A stretch of DNA of 64,000 nucleotides from Stenogyne calaminthoides. Taxonomy: Eukaryota > Streptophyta > Magnoliopsida > Lamiales > Lamiaceae. The translations under genes were made by a program, and so were the position numbers. Positions 1-12,663 of this stretch are shown piece by piece. The DNA lies in assembly GCA_037126765.1 (NCBI GenBank), contig JBBCBC010000001.1, forward strand, positions 29,372,804 through 29,436,803, written 5' to 3'. Position 1 is the first letter of the stretch, and every line of letters starts with the position of its first letter. The notes under the pieces were generated by a model, which saw only the letters and a program-made list of their open reading frames with translations, was not told the origin of the DNA and did no database searches.

Positions 1-74
1 AACCCTACAATATCTCTCCGCCGAAACTCACCAATCTTTTCCTTCCCCACGCCTATCTTCTTCCTCAACCACTC
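1..74. other. Left flank of element A, unidentified
   Basis: Seventy-four bases precede the inferred start of the left LTR of gypsy element A. The stretch is rich in pyrimidines and in proline, serine and phenylalanine codons. The right flank of A at 20009-20431 contains a recognisable copia gag scrap, so this could be the other half of the same copia fragment. Too little is present to prove that, and no target-site duplication joins the two flanks. I see no gene here. Confidence 0.3.
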
Positions 75-681
75 TGCTAGGGAGATATAACCCGACTTCG
101 TGAAGTTTTGAATTGGACCGCCCTATGGTTAGCACATTATCCGACTTTATCCACCGAGAAGACTTGAAGCGACTTCGGGAGATTGGTAAGTCGCTAGAGG
201 AGTGGGAAGCCATGAAGGTCACGGGTCACTTGGGATGGGAAAATAGGTCGCGAGGCTTAATTGGATAGAACTCCGAAGGGGGACCTAATCGAGTCCCGAG
301 CTTAGTTGAAGATAAACATGGAAAAGATTCGGGTAGTTGGAGGCGGATTTGGGATATAACCGGAATGTATCAGTAAGCGTGACTTATGAACAAGAAAGAA
401 AACCCTAGGTTCGACCACGGAAGAAGCCCACTAATATTGTAACCCTAGATCCATGTCTATAAATATAACTTGTAATGTACTTTGTAAAGGATCAAAACCT
501 TAGAAACTCAGTGTAAATTATACAAAGAAAATATCCCGGCTTGGGCCCCTGCACGTAGTCTATTTTAAGGACGAACCGGGTAATCAAATTGTTTGTCATT
601 TATTACTTTTGCTATGGCATTGATCGAGCTATCAAAATACTCATTTGTTCGCCGGTGAATCGCCGGTGCAAAAGCACAATA
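75..681 (+). repeat. 5' LTR of element A
   Basis: This stretch aligns by eye along its whole length with 19398-20008. Shared blocks include ATAACCCGACTT, GACCGCCCTATGGTTAGCAC, TAAGTCGCTAGAGGAGTGG and the TATA region. The left end TGCTAG is a degraded TG start and the right end CACAATA a degraded ACA end. Element H carries related LTRs with the same TATA context. Confidence 0.8.
457..467 (+). promoter_or_regulatory. TATA box of the A 5' LTR
   Basis: CTATAAATATA lies about 220 bp before the LTR end, followed by a conserved CTTGTAATG stretch. The same motif and context recur in the 3' LTR at 19786-19796 and in both LTRs of H (near 50974 and 60540). It is the expected sense promoter for the genomic RNA. 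Confidence 0.6.
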
Positions 682-759
682 ATTGGCGGAACTACAATTC
701 CTACTTAAATCACTCGCTCGAAGCGAAAACCCATCCCATCTCCTCGATCAATATCGACG

Positions 760-2300
760 GAGAGCAATCGTTAATCTGAATCTGCAAAGAGCCGGACGCT
801 CGCGGACGGGCACGAAGCTCTATGAGCTTCTCAACATACCGCCATATCGGCCACTAGCCCGACCCTTGATGACCCCCGACCGTGGAACTCGTGCAGATCT
901 CGCGATAAAAAAGGCCGCGGATGGCTATCTCAACAAAAATGCCTCGCTCGATGACGAGGACGCAAACACCCCCAAGAAGGCCACCCAGAGGCTCTTCCGA
1001 AAAAATAAGGAGGCACGAGCTCTGGCGGACACTCAAAACACCGCCTATGATCCGCTTAAACACGCCTCGTCCGCAATCGGGCCTCGCGAGGCCGGCAGGA
1101 TCGAGCAACGATTCGACCCGACTTGGCGACCTTGGGGTTGAAGCCCTGTGGATTGTTGAGGATGAGGCGCATCGAGCCTCGGCGAAGCCGAGTGGGAGCG
1201 TGACCTTGCTCAGATCAACCTCCACCACAACGACCGCCAGGGATCGAACTGCATTGCGGCGACCCCGGGCAAAAAGGCGACCATTGACCATCGCGATGCT
1301 TCAGTCGCAGCTCAATCTCGACGATCAAACAACCGATGGAGTGCATGGAGAATCGAACGCCGGGGTCAGACCCTTTCCTTGCCGTCCGGACTCCCGACTC
1401 AACTGGTCACCGTTGCGGCTACCCAAATGAAGATTATCGTCGCGACCTTGGATCGCCATAAAGGGGGAACACGGACCCAAGGGTCCATGTAGCGAAGTAC
1501 AATCGTACATGGCCTCTATGGTCGCTTTACCGATGCGATTAAATGTCGGCTTTTTTTTTTTTAACCCGAGTTTACCCAGTTTAACCAATGGTTCACCTCT
1601 CTCTCGCCTCGCCGATGGATGATTTATGGAGCGTCGCCTATTTCTCGACTCTCACTTATCGCTCGCGCCCGACCACTCAGCAAATACCGATGAACACCCA
1701 ACAGGGATACATAATCCGACGGGTATATATTGGTAGGATCGACAAGTTGATCTTGGGCCGAGATCCCATCGAGATGAAGCAAAATGGCCGTCTCCAAATT
1801 TCAAGAAGTGGGACAAACTCCGGCGTGATGACGGCTCTATCACCCGACTTTACACGCCGATTCCGATGGCATACGACTGGACTTAATTGATAAAAGGAGC
1901 TCTTGAATCTCAACTTCTCCGAGGCTAAGGAGGTCATTGAGCCCAAGAAGAGTTCAAAGAAGGCCAACTCACAAGCGTAAGCCACCTGTGTTCTTCAAGC
2001 CTTTCAAGAAAAGCATTCCGGTGAAGTTTATGGACGCCTGCATGACCCCCTGCACATTTTCACCCGTGATCCTGAACGGGAACCCCACTCCTGCCTCGCC
2101 TGAATGAAGAATAAAGATAAGTTGAACCCCAACAAGTATTGCCATTTTCACGAAAGCAAAGGCGGGCACTATACTAGTGAGTGCAACATCCGTTGCCCCC
2201 AGAGATTGTATGAAGACGGCCCGCTTGCCGAGTTCATCAAGCGACCTCGAAGGATGGCTACGGGCTCCGAGAGGTAGCCTTGAAGGAGCGCGCCCACATG
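760..2300 (+). pseudogene. gag: gag of element A, degraded
   Basis: Capsid/nucleocapsid region of a Tat-type gypsy element. It aligns in pieces with the better preserved gag of H (51278-52925). The start codon is lost: the ATGGCGAGC of H reads CGGAGAGC near 758-765 in A. Frames for the N-terminal part switch repeatedly between about 850 and 1600, with a run of T near 1548-1562. The nucleocapsid knuckle is at 2140-2184 in the C-H-H-C form typical of this lineage, but one codon longer than in C and H, so the spacing is spoiled. It cannot encode a working protein. Confidence 0.75.
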
Positions 2301-2509
2301 AACAACAAACCGTGAGCGGGAGGGAGGCGACTTATCCCGCTAATGTTCAAAAAATGTGGGAGATCGAGTGATACACTCTCTCTCCCTAGGGACGGTGGGG
2401 GTTAGCCTCCTCCTCCAAGATTAAGATGAAGGTCAAATAAAGGGAGATAGAGAACGCCAGAAGATGGTGTTACCCATCGCTTGGGGGAAGAGTCCAAAGA
2501 CGATCAAGT

Positions 2510-5500
2510 TTGGAGAAAAGGACAAGCGCGAGTGGTTCTTCTAACGTTGACCCCCTGGTGATCAGGGCCAACATCATGGGAACTACAAAAGTGCCGACTT
2601 GGGTCGATGGGGGTGCCTTCGCAACATCCTCTTCAAGAAAACCCCGACCAACCGGGAATATGATGCCTATATCACCCCCGTGCACCACATCGTGGAAGGG
2701 GTTTGGCGGACGCCATCGTAAGGCCCCACGGATGATCCGATCGCCATCGAGCTGGTCTCCACATCAATAAGCGGGTTAGGGCAACTAGGATGTTAGATTT
2801 TCTAGTAGTCGACCTTCCCAACTTCTATAACCGTTTTCTGGGAAGGCCTTTTGAGCATGAATTCGAGGCCGAGTCCTCCACTTTCTACTTTTTGGTAAAA
2901 TTCCCCACCAAGAGCAATGGGTCGGCATCAAGTAAGGGCGATCAGTCGATGCAAGAGGTTGTTTGATTTATTTTTTCGCCCTTTTTCAATTCCGCACCTA
3001 CACCTCTCAAACAAATACTTGTAATAGATAAGAATGAACAAGACGGGAATTAAATGAGAAAAGAACAAGGTAAAAAGAACCCAGCCGACCTCGATCCAAG
3101 AATGTAGTAACGAGCCCGATGAATTCCTAATTGAGGCCGAAATCGATGATCCATTTGCCAAGATGGCCCAAGAGCCATCTTGGGAAGAACTCGAGAAAGT
3201 CAGGTAGATCCAACTCCCCGATCTAGAAGTCATTATCATTTAAGATACCGAAAGACCACTGGGGAAGTCATCGACTTTTTCGAAAAAGAACTTGATGTCT
3301 TTGCACCGTCGACAAGGACATGGTGGGGATCGACTTTAAATCGCGGTCACCGACTTCATATTGACCCATCTCGAGGCGGTTGCCCGTAAAAGGCGAAATT
3401 TGGGCCCGAGAAATATGTCGCTTTTAATGAAGAGGTGAAGTTGTTTGCCGGATAATGACTTGATCACGCAGAATTCCACCAACCACAACGGGTGGCCAAT
3501 GCAAGATTGGTGAAAAAGTCCAACGGGACCGGGCGGTTGTGTATCGACTTTTTACCGAGCCTCAACGAGGCGCTAAAAGATTTTTTTCCCATGCCAGCAC
3601 ATCGACCAATTCGATAGATAAACAACCGGGGCATGAGATGATGTCGATCATGGATGCTTTCGCAGTTATCACCAGATATCCATGCACAAACTAGATCGGG
3701 CAACACACCTTCTTTTCTACCGAGAAAACCTATACCGCCGAAAAAGATGTTGTTCGCCCGAAGAACACAGGGCAACCTACCAAAGGCTTGTCAATCATAT
3801 GTTTGCCGACGATCGGGAAGTCGATAGAAGTCTATGTTGATGATATTGTCGCCAATAGTTTAAAAGTGGATCACTGTCTCACCGCATGGACCTTCGACAT
3901 CCTCGCTAAAGTTCAATATGAGACTCAACCCCAAGAAGTGCAACCGAGGGAGTCGGGAAGTTCTGGGACATCCGGTCAATAAGCTGGGGGATCGAGGCTA
4001 ATCCAGGAAGGTTAGTAACATCGATATGGGGGCACCCCGAAGTGTGAAAGAAGTTCAAGCTTCATGGGGTGTCCGTCCGATTAATAGTTCATATCCGGAT
4101 GGGGGACAAATGCAAACCCATGTTCGGATATGATCCGCAAGAAAGCAAAGTTCGAATGGACACTCAAAAGCCGTGATGCTTTTGAAAAAATTCAAAGCGC
4201 ACGGGCAGATGTGAGCATATTGTCCAAACCCGCCCCGGAGAGAAGTTATTCCTATATCTCGCGGCCGAGACCGCTTCGAAGCGTAGTACTAGTTCGAGCC
4301 GAGGCCGCATCCATCTCGCCCATTTACTTTTGTCACCTTTACATTGAACGAGATGGAGCAACGCTACCCATCGCTAGAGAAGCTGGCATACGCATGAAGT
4401 TATGAAGGAGAAAACCGAGGTCAGCTTTTTTCGACCACTAGGTCGAGATTCTCACTTCCCGCCATCGCAAAATGTGCTCCACCGACGCACACTTCCCGCC
4501 GATGTCTCAAATGGGCCATTGAGGTCGGGCACGGCATGTGACCTACACGCCACGACACCAGAAGTTAAGGCCCGTGCATCGCCGATTTTTGGTGGAGCTT
4601 TACATTCCCTTTCAAGCGTAGAGTTGAGCGCTTTGCCATGGAGCCGTTTCGTAGATGGGTTGGAGACCTCTCACAAGTCGAGAGCTGGTCGTGGTTTTTA
4701 ATGAGTCCCGAGGGTATCTTATTCCGTAACGCCATTACCTTTTGATTTTCCAAGAAACTAATAATGAGGCGAATATGAGGCGCCATCACGGTTTAGAAAT
4801 GGTAAATGCCATGGGCGCCAAGAGATTGTAGGTCCATACCGACTCCCCAACCTCGGCCCCGCCAAGTTTCGGAGGAGTACGAGGCTAGGGATGATGGGAT
4901 GGCTTATATCGAAATTGTAAAAACATCTTGGCTCGGGTTCGCGACAGATCCGCGGTCAAGTCGATCTCGAGAGAGCGAGAATCGCGAGCCGATGTTTTAG
5001 CCTCAACCGGGCGACCTCCAGGGATCACGGATAGGATATCACCATCACGACACTTTTTCCACCCTCCACCGCATAAACGCATCAGAATAATATTGGAGAC
5101 CCCGTGTCGAATCGATGACACCCATCATGGAGTATTTTATAAGACCTCTTCCTACCAATTCGATCAAGGCCCAGTGCCTAAGTAGCTATTGCACGGGCAA
5201 GATGATACACAATGATCGGCGGGGAGTTATATAGCCGAGGCTTCTAAGATGCCCCTACTGATGTATTACGCCTCAACAAGGCCAAATCATTCTTCAAGAA
5301 ATACACGAAGGCATGCGGAAACACACTGGGGGAGTCACGCCCACAAGACCACAAGCAGGATATATTTTAATAACCTTAAGGGTCGATGCCATCGTTTTCG
5401 CCAAGCAAATGCACAAATGTCGATCTATGCTCCCTCCATCAAGGTCGCACCGTAAGAGCTCACAAGCATCCTCGTCCCTGGCCTTTTGCAAAGTGGGGAT

Positions 5501-5631
5501 AGACATCATCGGGCTACTCCCTAATGGCCGAGGATCGGTCAAGTATGCCTCTCTAAGAAGCGGTGATTACTTCACAAATGGGCCGTTCTCGAGGCGTAAG
5601 GGCAACCATTAACCAAGATCATGTCATCGTG
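2510..5631 (+). pseudogene. pol: pol of element A (PR-RT-RNH-aRNH-INT N-terminal part), degraded
   Basis: Polyprotein region read in broken pieces. The protease has a VDGGAF-like active-site segment near 2600-2630. The fingers and palm of the RT follow from about 3380, with an intact YVDDIV reading at 3833-3850. The connection and degenerate RNase H lie about 4130-4570, the second RNase H about 4640-5010, and the integrase zinc-binding part and start of the core at 5200-5631. Reading ends at the copia-1 insertion and resumes at 13990. Numerous single-base indels interrupt it. Order and motifs match C, B and H. Confidence 0.8.
5627..5631. repeat. Target-site duplication of copia-1, left copy
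   Basis: TCGTG here and TCATG at 13990-13994 match at four of five bases and flank the copia-1 LTR ends TGTTGGGG and CCCCAACA. Bringing the two flanks together restores the integrase segment that reads HVIRFIW in C and H, which confirms the insertion point. Confidence 0.7.
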
Positions 5632-7370
5632 TGTTGGGGAATTAATTGCTCCTTGATCTATTCGGGATGAATATTTAAATACAAATTTAATTCTAACAAT
5701 TATTACTAGCATGAATTAATCCTATATTAATTCAAATAATAATTCAACAACCAATCATGCATATAAACAGTTCACATAAAAACCCACGATGATAAAATAC
5801 TACGGGTTTACGTGAACTAACCTCTCCTGAGTGACAAACGCTGAGAAGATGGATCCCGCTCACATGAACACATCAAAAGGTCTTCTCAAGTATTCCCTTA
5901 TCCTTGTTCAACAATCCCGTGGTAGGAACTCATGAACAATTTAACAAAAAAGGAAAATAAAATTATGTTGCACCACATTTTGTGGATTTCTAATTTTTCC
6001 AACACATGGAATTGCACTTGGGGATGAAACATTCATCCCCTATTTATAGATATAGGTTGGTCTAATTTTTGGAGAGAAAATATGATGGAAATTTTTTTTC
6101 TTGATCTTCAAGAAATCTTGAATATATCCCATATATTCTTTTCTCCATAATTAAATATTCCACAAAAATCCCAACTCCCTTATATTAAGGGATTTTCTAA
6201 AATATCACATTAAAAATAGGAAGAAATAGATCTTTGACTTTTCTTGAATTTACGGGATAATCTTCAGATTCCAAGAATACATATTCCATAAAATCTTTCC
6301 AAGAAAATCAAGAAAATCTTTTTTTCTTTCTTCCTTCAATGTTTTTTTTAAAATTATGGAAAAATTAAGAACAATAATTTATTTTATTTTCAACACCTTT
6401 TTCAGCTTATTGGACTTTATCTTTGGGCTACTTGAGGACCTTTGGGAGAATTAAGATCGACCTTCTAAATGGATTCTTTGAATATCTAATATTGAGCCAC
6501 AATATTATTCAAGCCCATAAATATTAATTAATTCCACTACATAATTAATATCAGACTATCCATCTTAACCCATATTATCAAGTTAATATGGCTCCCTGTT
6601 ATTATTTCCCGTGTTTAAGATTATCCAAATCCATTAATTAATTCAAGATAATCGAAATAGCTCTCCTTTAATTAATATCTTTTGTCCTTGGTCAAGGAAC
6701 GGTTCAACATTATTATCCATAATTTAAACTAATTCCACTTGCAAGATTTTGTATGATAAATCTTATGAACCTCCCAAGGGGGGCAAATCAAACGAGCGAT
6801 TTCACATTACCCATTCTTCAGATAAATCTTTAAGAATCGATGTGACCAAGAATATTGCCCAAGATATAAAGTATTGAATCTCATTGATTCTCTACCACCA
6901 TAAGTCAAAGCAATAATTACTAACCACACACGATCCTATTTAAGGATTTAAGATTAAGAAATAACTAACCATCGAGGTCTAATTCTTCCTAATTCAAAGG
7001 TCAAGAATTTATCCTCCTCAGAGGTCCTATTCAAAGGCATCACCATGCAATTAGTGTAATCTCTTGGTCAAGACAAGTCAATCCGAGCCTTACACTTCAA
7101 CCTTTCACTTTCGATTGTTCATTTCATCTAGGTCGTGAACATCGTGATTTTTAGTTACAAGGACGCTTAATTTAATCTTTCGTGATCCGGTATTACTAAA
7201 TTAACTACAATGTAACATGTACTATTTATTGAACAATTATGCAAAGAAATATATGTAACATTCAATGATATTTAAAGATCAAATGATAAATAATTTATTT
7301 CAAAGAATAAGATAAATTCAAATTTTGGTTATACAAAGTAAAAGCATACTTTCCAAAGATAACCCCAACA
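5632..7370 (-). repeat. 3' LTR of copia-1 (1739 bp)
   Basis: Bounded by TGTTGGGGAATTAATTGC and ATAACCCCAACA. It aligns with 12664-13989 except for a block of roughly 400 bp present only here (about 6195-6620), and also aligns with the F LTRs at lower identity. A minus-strand TATA (CTATAAATAG) is at 6040-6049. Confidence 0.85.
6040..6049 (-). promoter_or_regulatory. TATA box in the copia-1 3' LTR
   Basis: The minus strand reads CTATAAATAG just upstream of a conserved GGGATGAA stretch. The matching site in the 5' LTR (13067-13076) is mutated to CTGTAAATAG, so the LTR that should drive the element has a damaged TATA box. Confidence 0.5.
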
Positions 7371-7379
7371 ATCTCCCAC
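7371..7379 (-). promoter_or_regulatory. Polypurine tract of copia-1
   Basis: The minus strand reads GTGGGAGAT immediately before the 3' LTR start TGTTGGGG. The same tract precedes the 3' LTR of F. Confidence 0.65.
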
Positions 7380-7448
7380 TTATACTCAAAGTCTGCTTTT
7401 AAGTATACTACAACATATCTCGTAGTTTCTAATACGTGACATCTAATG

Positions 7449-10400
7449 TCACCCTACACGAACCAAATAATATCTCCCACTTATACTCAAGCAGATTGAC
7501 AACGGTCTTGACACCCATTCCTTCCACATGTCTCTCGAATATATTCGAGAGGCACTTTGTGAACGGATCTGCCAGGTTGTCTTTCGACGCGATCTTTGCC
7601 AATTTATATTTCCTCTCTTAACGATTTTCGTGATAAGATGGTAATTCCTTTCAATGTGTTTCTTTGCCTCATGGGCTCTTGGTTCCTTGAATTTGCAGTA
7701 ATCTCCCAAGATTATCACAAAGAATAGTGATTGTGTTGGGCAAATCGAACTACATCCAAGTCCACTAGAAAGTTCTTGAGCTAAAAACTCTTTTCTTTTT
7801 CGCAGTTAGCCCACGATTTCGCTTCCATGGTAGAATCGGTGATGCATTTATGCTTAACGCTTCCCATGTCATGGCTCCTCCCCATGCAAAACACACTACT
7901 AGAGGTAGATTTTCCGAATCTAAGTCCGATTGGAAACCGAGTCCGGTAACCGGGGGATTAGATCGTTCGATCGATAAACTAACATTCTATCCCGAAGTTC
8001 TTTTCAGATACTTCACAATGTTCTTAATTGCCGCTCAATGCTCTTTTTTCCTGGATTACTTTGATATCTCGCCACCATGCCACGGAAAGAAGATATCCGG
8101 TCTCGCACAACATTGCATACATAAGGCTTCCGACAAATGAAGCATAAGGAATGCCTTTCATGTCATCTATCTCTTTTGTGTCTTAGGGCACATTTCCTCG
8201 ATAGATGGATTCCATGCCCCAAAGGTACGGGTTTTTTCTTGAATCCTCTTAAGATGTCAATCACTTCATGACAAAGGTGTCTATATATGAAGCTTGTGAT
8301 AAGTCTATCATCCTTTTTTTGCGATCTCGAAAGTGATCTTGATCCCAAGGACGTGCCCGGCTTCCCCTAAGTCCTTCACATCAAACCGCTTTTGAAAGCC
8401 ATGCCCTTATGTCCCGATAACACCTTTACATCGCCCCCGATGAGTAGAATGTCATCTACGATAGTACCAAGAATACCAATGCAGCTCCGACACGCTTCTA
8501 CACACACAACTTTCAGATTCATTTTGATCAAACCCATAAGATTTTTATTACTTGATCTAAACATTGGTTCCAAGCTCGATGCTTGTTTGAGTCCATAAAT
8601 GGAATTCTTGAGCTTAGCAAACTAGATGTTCTTGGCTTTTTTCAATGAAGTCTTGGGGTTGTTGCATATAGATTTCCTCTTCAAGACTTCCATATGAAAG
8701 CCGCCTTGACGCCCATTTGCAGATTTCAAAGTCGAGATGCAGAGTAATCGACAAGAGAATTTGATGGACTTGAGCATTGCTACAGTGAGAAGGTTTCCTC
8801 ATAGTTGATCCCTTCTTTCGAAAAGTATAACCTTTCGCCCAAGTTTTGCCAAGAAGGTTTCCACCTTCCCCGTCCAATCCTCTTTTTCCTCATGTATACC
8901 CACTTGCAGCCCAATGGGTTTGATTTCATTAAGTGGTCTGACTAGCTCCCACACTCTGTTATGATCCATAGAACCCATTTCGCTTCCATTGCTTTTTACC
9001 AAGAAATCGTGATCCTTGTCTCGATTGCCTCGTCAGAAGTCCATGGGTCCGATTCATCTTGACCGGGGACTAAGTTCGAGAACTCTCCTATCCCCATGAA
9101 TCTCGGGTTGTCTTCACAACCCTCCCACTACACGCCGAGGTTCCCATTTGTGTAAGTGTGTCGCTTTTGTATGTCATCATGTACAATTGGCATTGAGGTT
9201 AACCCTCTAAGCTCATTTAAGGTAATCTCACCTCGGGCTTTTTTCGCTCATATAGTTTTCTTCCAAAAATCTAAAGTGGGTGCTTATTACCACCTTTTTG
9301 ATCCTCGGGACCATAGAACATACACCCTTTTGTTCCTCGAGGTATCCTATAAACAACCTTAATTTCGATCGAGATCCAATTTTCCGGTTTTCCTTGTCCA
9401 ACACGAGACCGGACGCCCAAATTCTCATGTGTCTCAAACTAGGCTTGCACCCGGTCCACAATTCTTTGGGAGTTTTGGGAACCGGACCGATGGCACCAAG
9501 TTCGTAATATAAGGCGTTGTTTCAAGGCATGACCCTTAACGACTTGGGTAGATCCAAGATAACTCATCATTGATCTAACCATTTCTAAAAAGATTTATGT
9601 TTTTTACCGCAACCCCGTTTTTGTTGAGGGGTTATGGTGTAGTTAGTCGATACAATCCCTTCATCCGCAAGTAGTTCAAAAACTCATCGCCGAGGTACTT
9701 CGCTTCCACGATCAGATCGTAGAGACTTGATAATTTTTTTCCCTATGATTCTCGCTTGAGCCTTAAATTTTTGAATTTGTCAAAGGTCTCGATTATGCTT
9801 CATAAGGAAAGTGTAGTCGCATTCTTGAGTAATCATCATTAAATGTGAATTAAATACTCATAACCTCCTCTTGGTTTGATTGACATCGACCACATACGCC
9901 CAGGTGAACGATTTCTAACACTTCTTTCGCTCTATTCCCCATGTCCTAATGCCCTCTTGGTCATTATACCCTCCAAAAATGATTCACAAGTGGGATTGGT
10001 TCAATCCGGAGAGACTCCAATGAACCATCTTCTACCAACCTTTCAACTTTTTTCGATCAATATGTCCCAATCTAAGATGCCATAGAAGTGTCTCGCTCAC
10101 GATGATGAACGCTTTTTATCGGAAACAAATCGATGTGTTATAGGACGATTTCGTGAGTGGGTGCACGATTAATTGTATAGAGATTGTTCATCAATGTCCC
10201 ATAACAGATGAACTCATCATTTCAAGAAATGATGTCATTCTTATTAGAAGAAACTAAGTATCCATTAACAAAATTTTAGAAATTGAAAGTGAATTTTTTC
10301 TAAAACCGGGAACATAAAGAACGCTCTTAAAATTAAAACTCGGTTTTCAAAAGACAGTGCACTTCTCCCATCGCTTCACCGCCACTCAGAAGATCGCCCA

Positions 10401-11196
10401 AGTGTGACGAGGATCTCACTCCCACTAAGTTGTCGGGTCACCGGGACCCAGAACGTGAAACATACATGGTCACAGATCTCGTGATCAACTACCCACGAAT
10501 GAGAAGTATACGCCGCTAAACAAGTTTCAAATAACTAGCGTTAGAATTACCTTTCTTTCCGCCCGCTTTGGGGTTGGAACAGCAAACCTCCATTGTCCTC
10601 TTTCACCGCAGCTTTAAGCACTTCCTCTTCGATTTTCCTCGACACCACCGCAAGATTCCTCATCTTACCATTGCCGCTTGGCAACAGCTTGAGTTTTTGA
10701 TTGCTTGTTTTTTGGTCCCTTCTTTCCTTGCCTTCCCTTGGCCTAGAAGATGAAGATAGACCACTTCACGCCAAAGCTTGAGTTTGGTGCCCCATCAACG
10801 CCTCTGCTGTGACCAAAGCTTGCAACAAGTCGCAATGAGGCCAAAATGCTCAATACTTTTGGGCAGAGAGTGGAGTACCAAATGGATACGGGTCTCCGTG
10901 ATCATAATCGCACCCATAACCTCAAGTTTGTTCAGATGGGCCATATATTTTGAGGACGAATCCTTACGGATTGCCCTCCACCATTTTCAAATGACAATAT
11001 CTCTCAAGAAGGTGATCCGACGAGTCCCACATTTTTTACTCGTCGGTTGGCTCATCCGATTTTGGTGTGTCAAGAATCCACTTGTGCTTTTGTGCTATTA
11101 GGACAATCATAACTTTTCGCTTCAAATCAACATAGTTCCTATACAATTCTATTCACTTTTAAGTATATTAACAAATGGATTAAAAGGTTGCGACAT
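7449..11196 (-). pseudogene. gag-pol of copia-1, heavily degraded
   Basis: Minus-strand copia polyprotein. The putative gag start ATG is at 11196, in the conserved ATGTCGCAACC context also seen in F. Pieces follow in the order gag, protease, GAG-pre-integrase, integrase (about 9900-9000), RT (about 9000-8160, with an IVDDILLIGGD segment at about 8440-8475, where the usual first residue of YVDD is changed) and RNase H (7718-7449, with the EPRAHEAKKHIERNYHL segment). Frames break every hundred bases or so. The copia RNase H follows RT and integrase precedes RT, which distinguishes it from the gypsy elements. Confidence 0.8.
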
Positions 11197-12648
11197 CGAA
11201 TCGAAATAAATAACAATTTGTATAAGCACAAATATATCACAAGGTTCGATCACATGTATCATATTAAAATCTCAAAAAAAATATGAACATGCATCACCGA
11301 CATCTCAAAATGGTTTTAAATAAGCCACGGGGTGGGTCATTATTTAAACACATTCAAAGTGTTGCAAACAAAACAATTTCTAACCTTTAATATCCAGATT
11401 AATAGTTGGCTCCACTTTGACCAATATAAAATCGACAGGACTTGGGGAAGTATATGCATATCAATTTTATACCTAAGTAATAACCATGATTAAATATGTA
11501 ATTATTACTTTGCTTTGAACGAGCCTCGTGGGAGGGTCATCGTAAGCCCCTAATAATAACCCACAATCATCCTTTTCCGGAATTTATTCATGTGAAAACT
11601 ATCTTTTCGCCGTCCGCGGGGGAATTTCTCCAAAAGAATCCACAAATAAATAAATCATGGAGGTCAAAATTAATTCAATTTTATTATCCGGAATAAAATT
11701 GTCAATTAATTGTTTAAACATACTTAGTAATTTTTGAAGGTGAGATTTTTCAAAAACATTTTCTCATGCATTGCATATTTAAACACAATTTAAATAAGCA
11801 TAAAAATTACAAAAATATCAAAACAAAAATTAAACACATTGGGCACATATATCCAATTGTCACGGTTAATTTTTGTCATGTCTTGATCTTCGAGAAATTG
11901 TCTTCATAGCCTTCATCGTTCGTCTCGAAAAGCTCCCACTTGACCGTTTTGAAAAATGCCTCATAAAGACACATCATCGACCAGCCCGCGGGTCGGAGTG
12001 CATGCCTTGCACTTCCCGGTCGATCGACGTCCCCATCTTGCCGCGCTTAGCGCATACTACAAGATCGCCAAGGCTAACAAAGACAGCTCGCCAAGGCTAC
12101 CCGCATGCTCGATCTTGCCTATGCCCACAACGCCCGCCTTCAACAGACGCCAAGATAAACCCCGCCATTTATCGATTTCGCCCCCGATCCCACGAACCGC
12201 TCAAGGCCCCCGGGCCTTACGCCCATTCTGTGCACTGCAAGGCGTCAAGATCACGCACGTGTTTTCCTTGGCACGTTTCGAGTGACGCACGCCGCTTGCA
12301 CCCGGTTCTGGATCCCATCTTTTTAATTCTTCCTTTCCGCCTCCGTTTCCAATTCGGTTATAATTTATTTATAAAAAATAAATAAACTTAGATATCGACT
12401 AGTCTATTACATTGAAGCTAATCAAACAAATCCTAATCTACTCATGGATTTTCTCATGAGGCAAAAACGAATTCGAATGAATCAATTAAAAAAAAAACCA
12501 CAATTTATATGCATGCATAAATATAAACATTCATCAAATACCATGATAATTGGATACCTGCAAAATAGATCTAGCAATTCAACTATCCAATTTCAAATTT
12601 AATGAAAATGAATTAAATTATAATTTAAAATTCAGAGCCCGAAACCGA
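11197..12648 (-). other. Untranslated leader of copia-1, with a GC-rich block
   Basis: This is the space between the primer-binding site and gag. Most of it is AT-rich, but about 11970-12310 is GC-rich with many CpG, and the same block occurs in F at about 45480-45840. A second copy of the leader direct-repeat motif GAGCCTCGTGGGAGGGTCAT is at 11521-11540. Plus-strand open frames across the GC-rich block are not shared in form with F, so I do not call a gene. Confidence 0.6.
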
Positions 12649-12661
12649 GGCTCTGATACCA
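12649..12661 (-). promoter_or_regulatory. Primer-binding site of copia-1 (initiator tRNA-Met)
   Basis: The minus strand reads TGGTATCAGAGCC two bases after the 5' LTR end. TGGTATCAGAGC is the standard complement of the plant initiator tRNA-Met 3' end used by copia elements. No mismatch is seen. Confidence 0.9.
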
Positions 12662-12663
12662 GT

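Noticed and set aside
854..1291. Minus-strand open frame of 145 codons over the A gag
   Set aside because: It is the antisense shadow of degraded gag; the sense strand aligns with H gag and the minus frame is not kept in H or C.
12649..12661. tRNA-like sequence
   Set aside because: It is only the primer-binding complement of initiator tRNA-Met next to an LTR; no tRNA gene structure follows.
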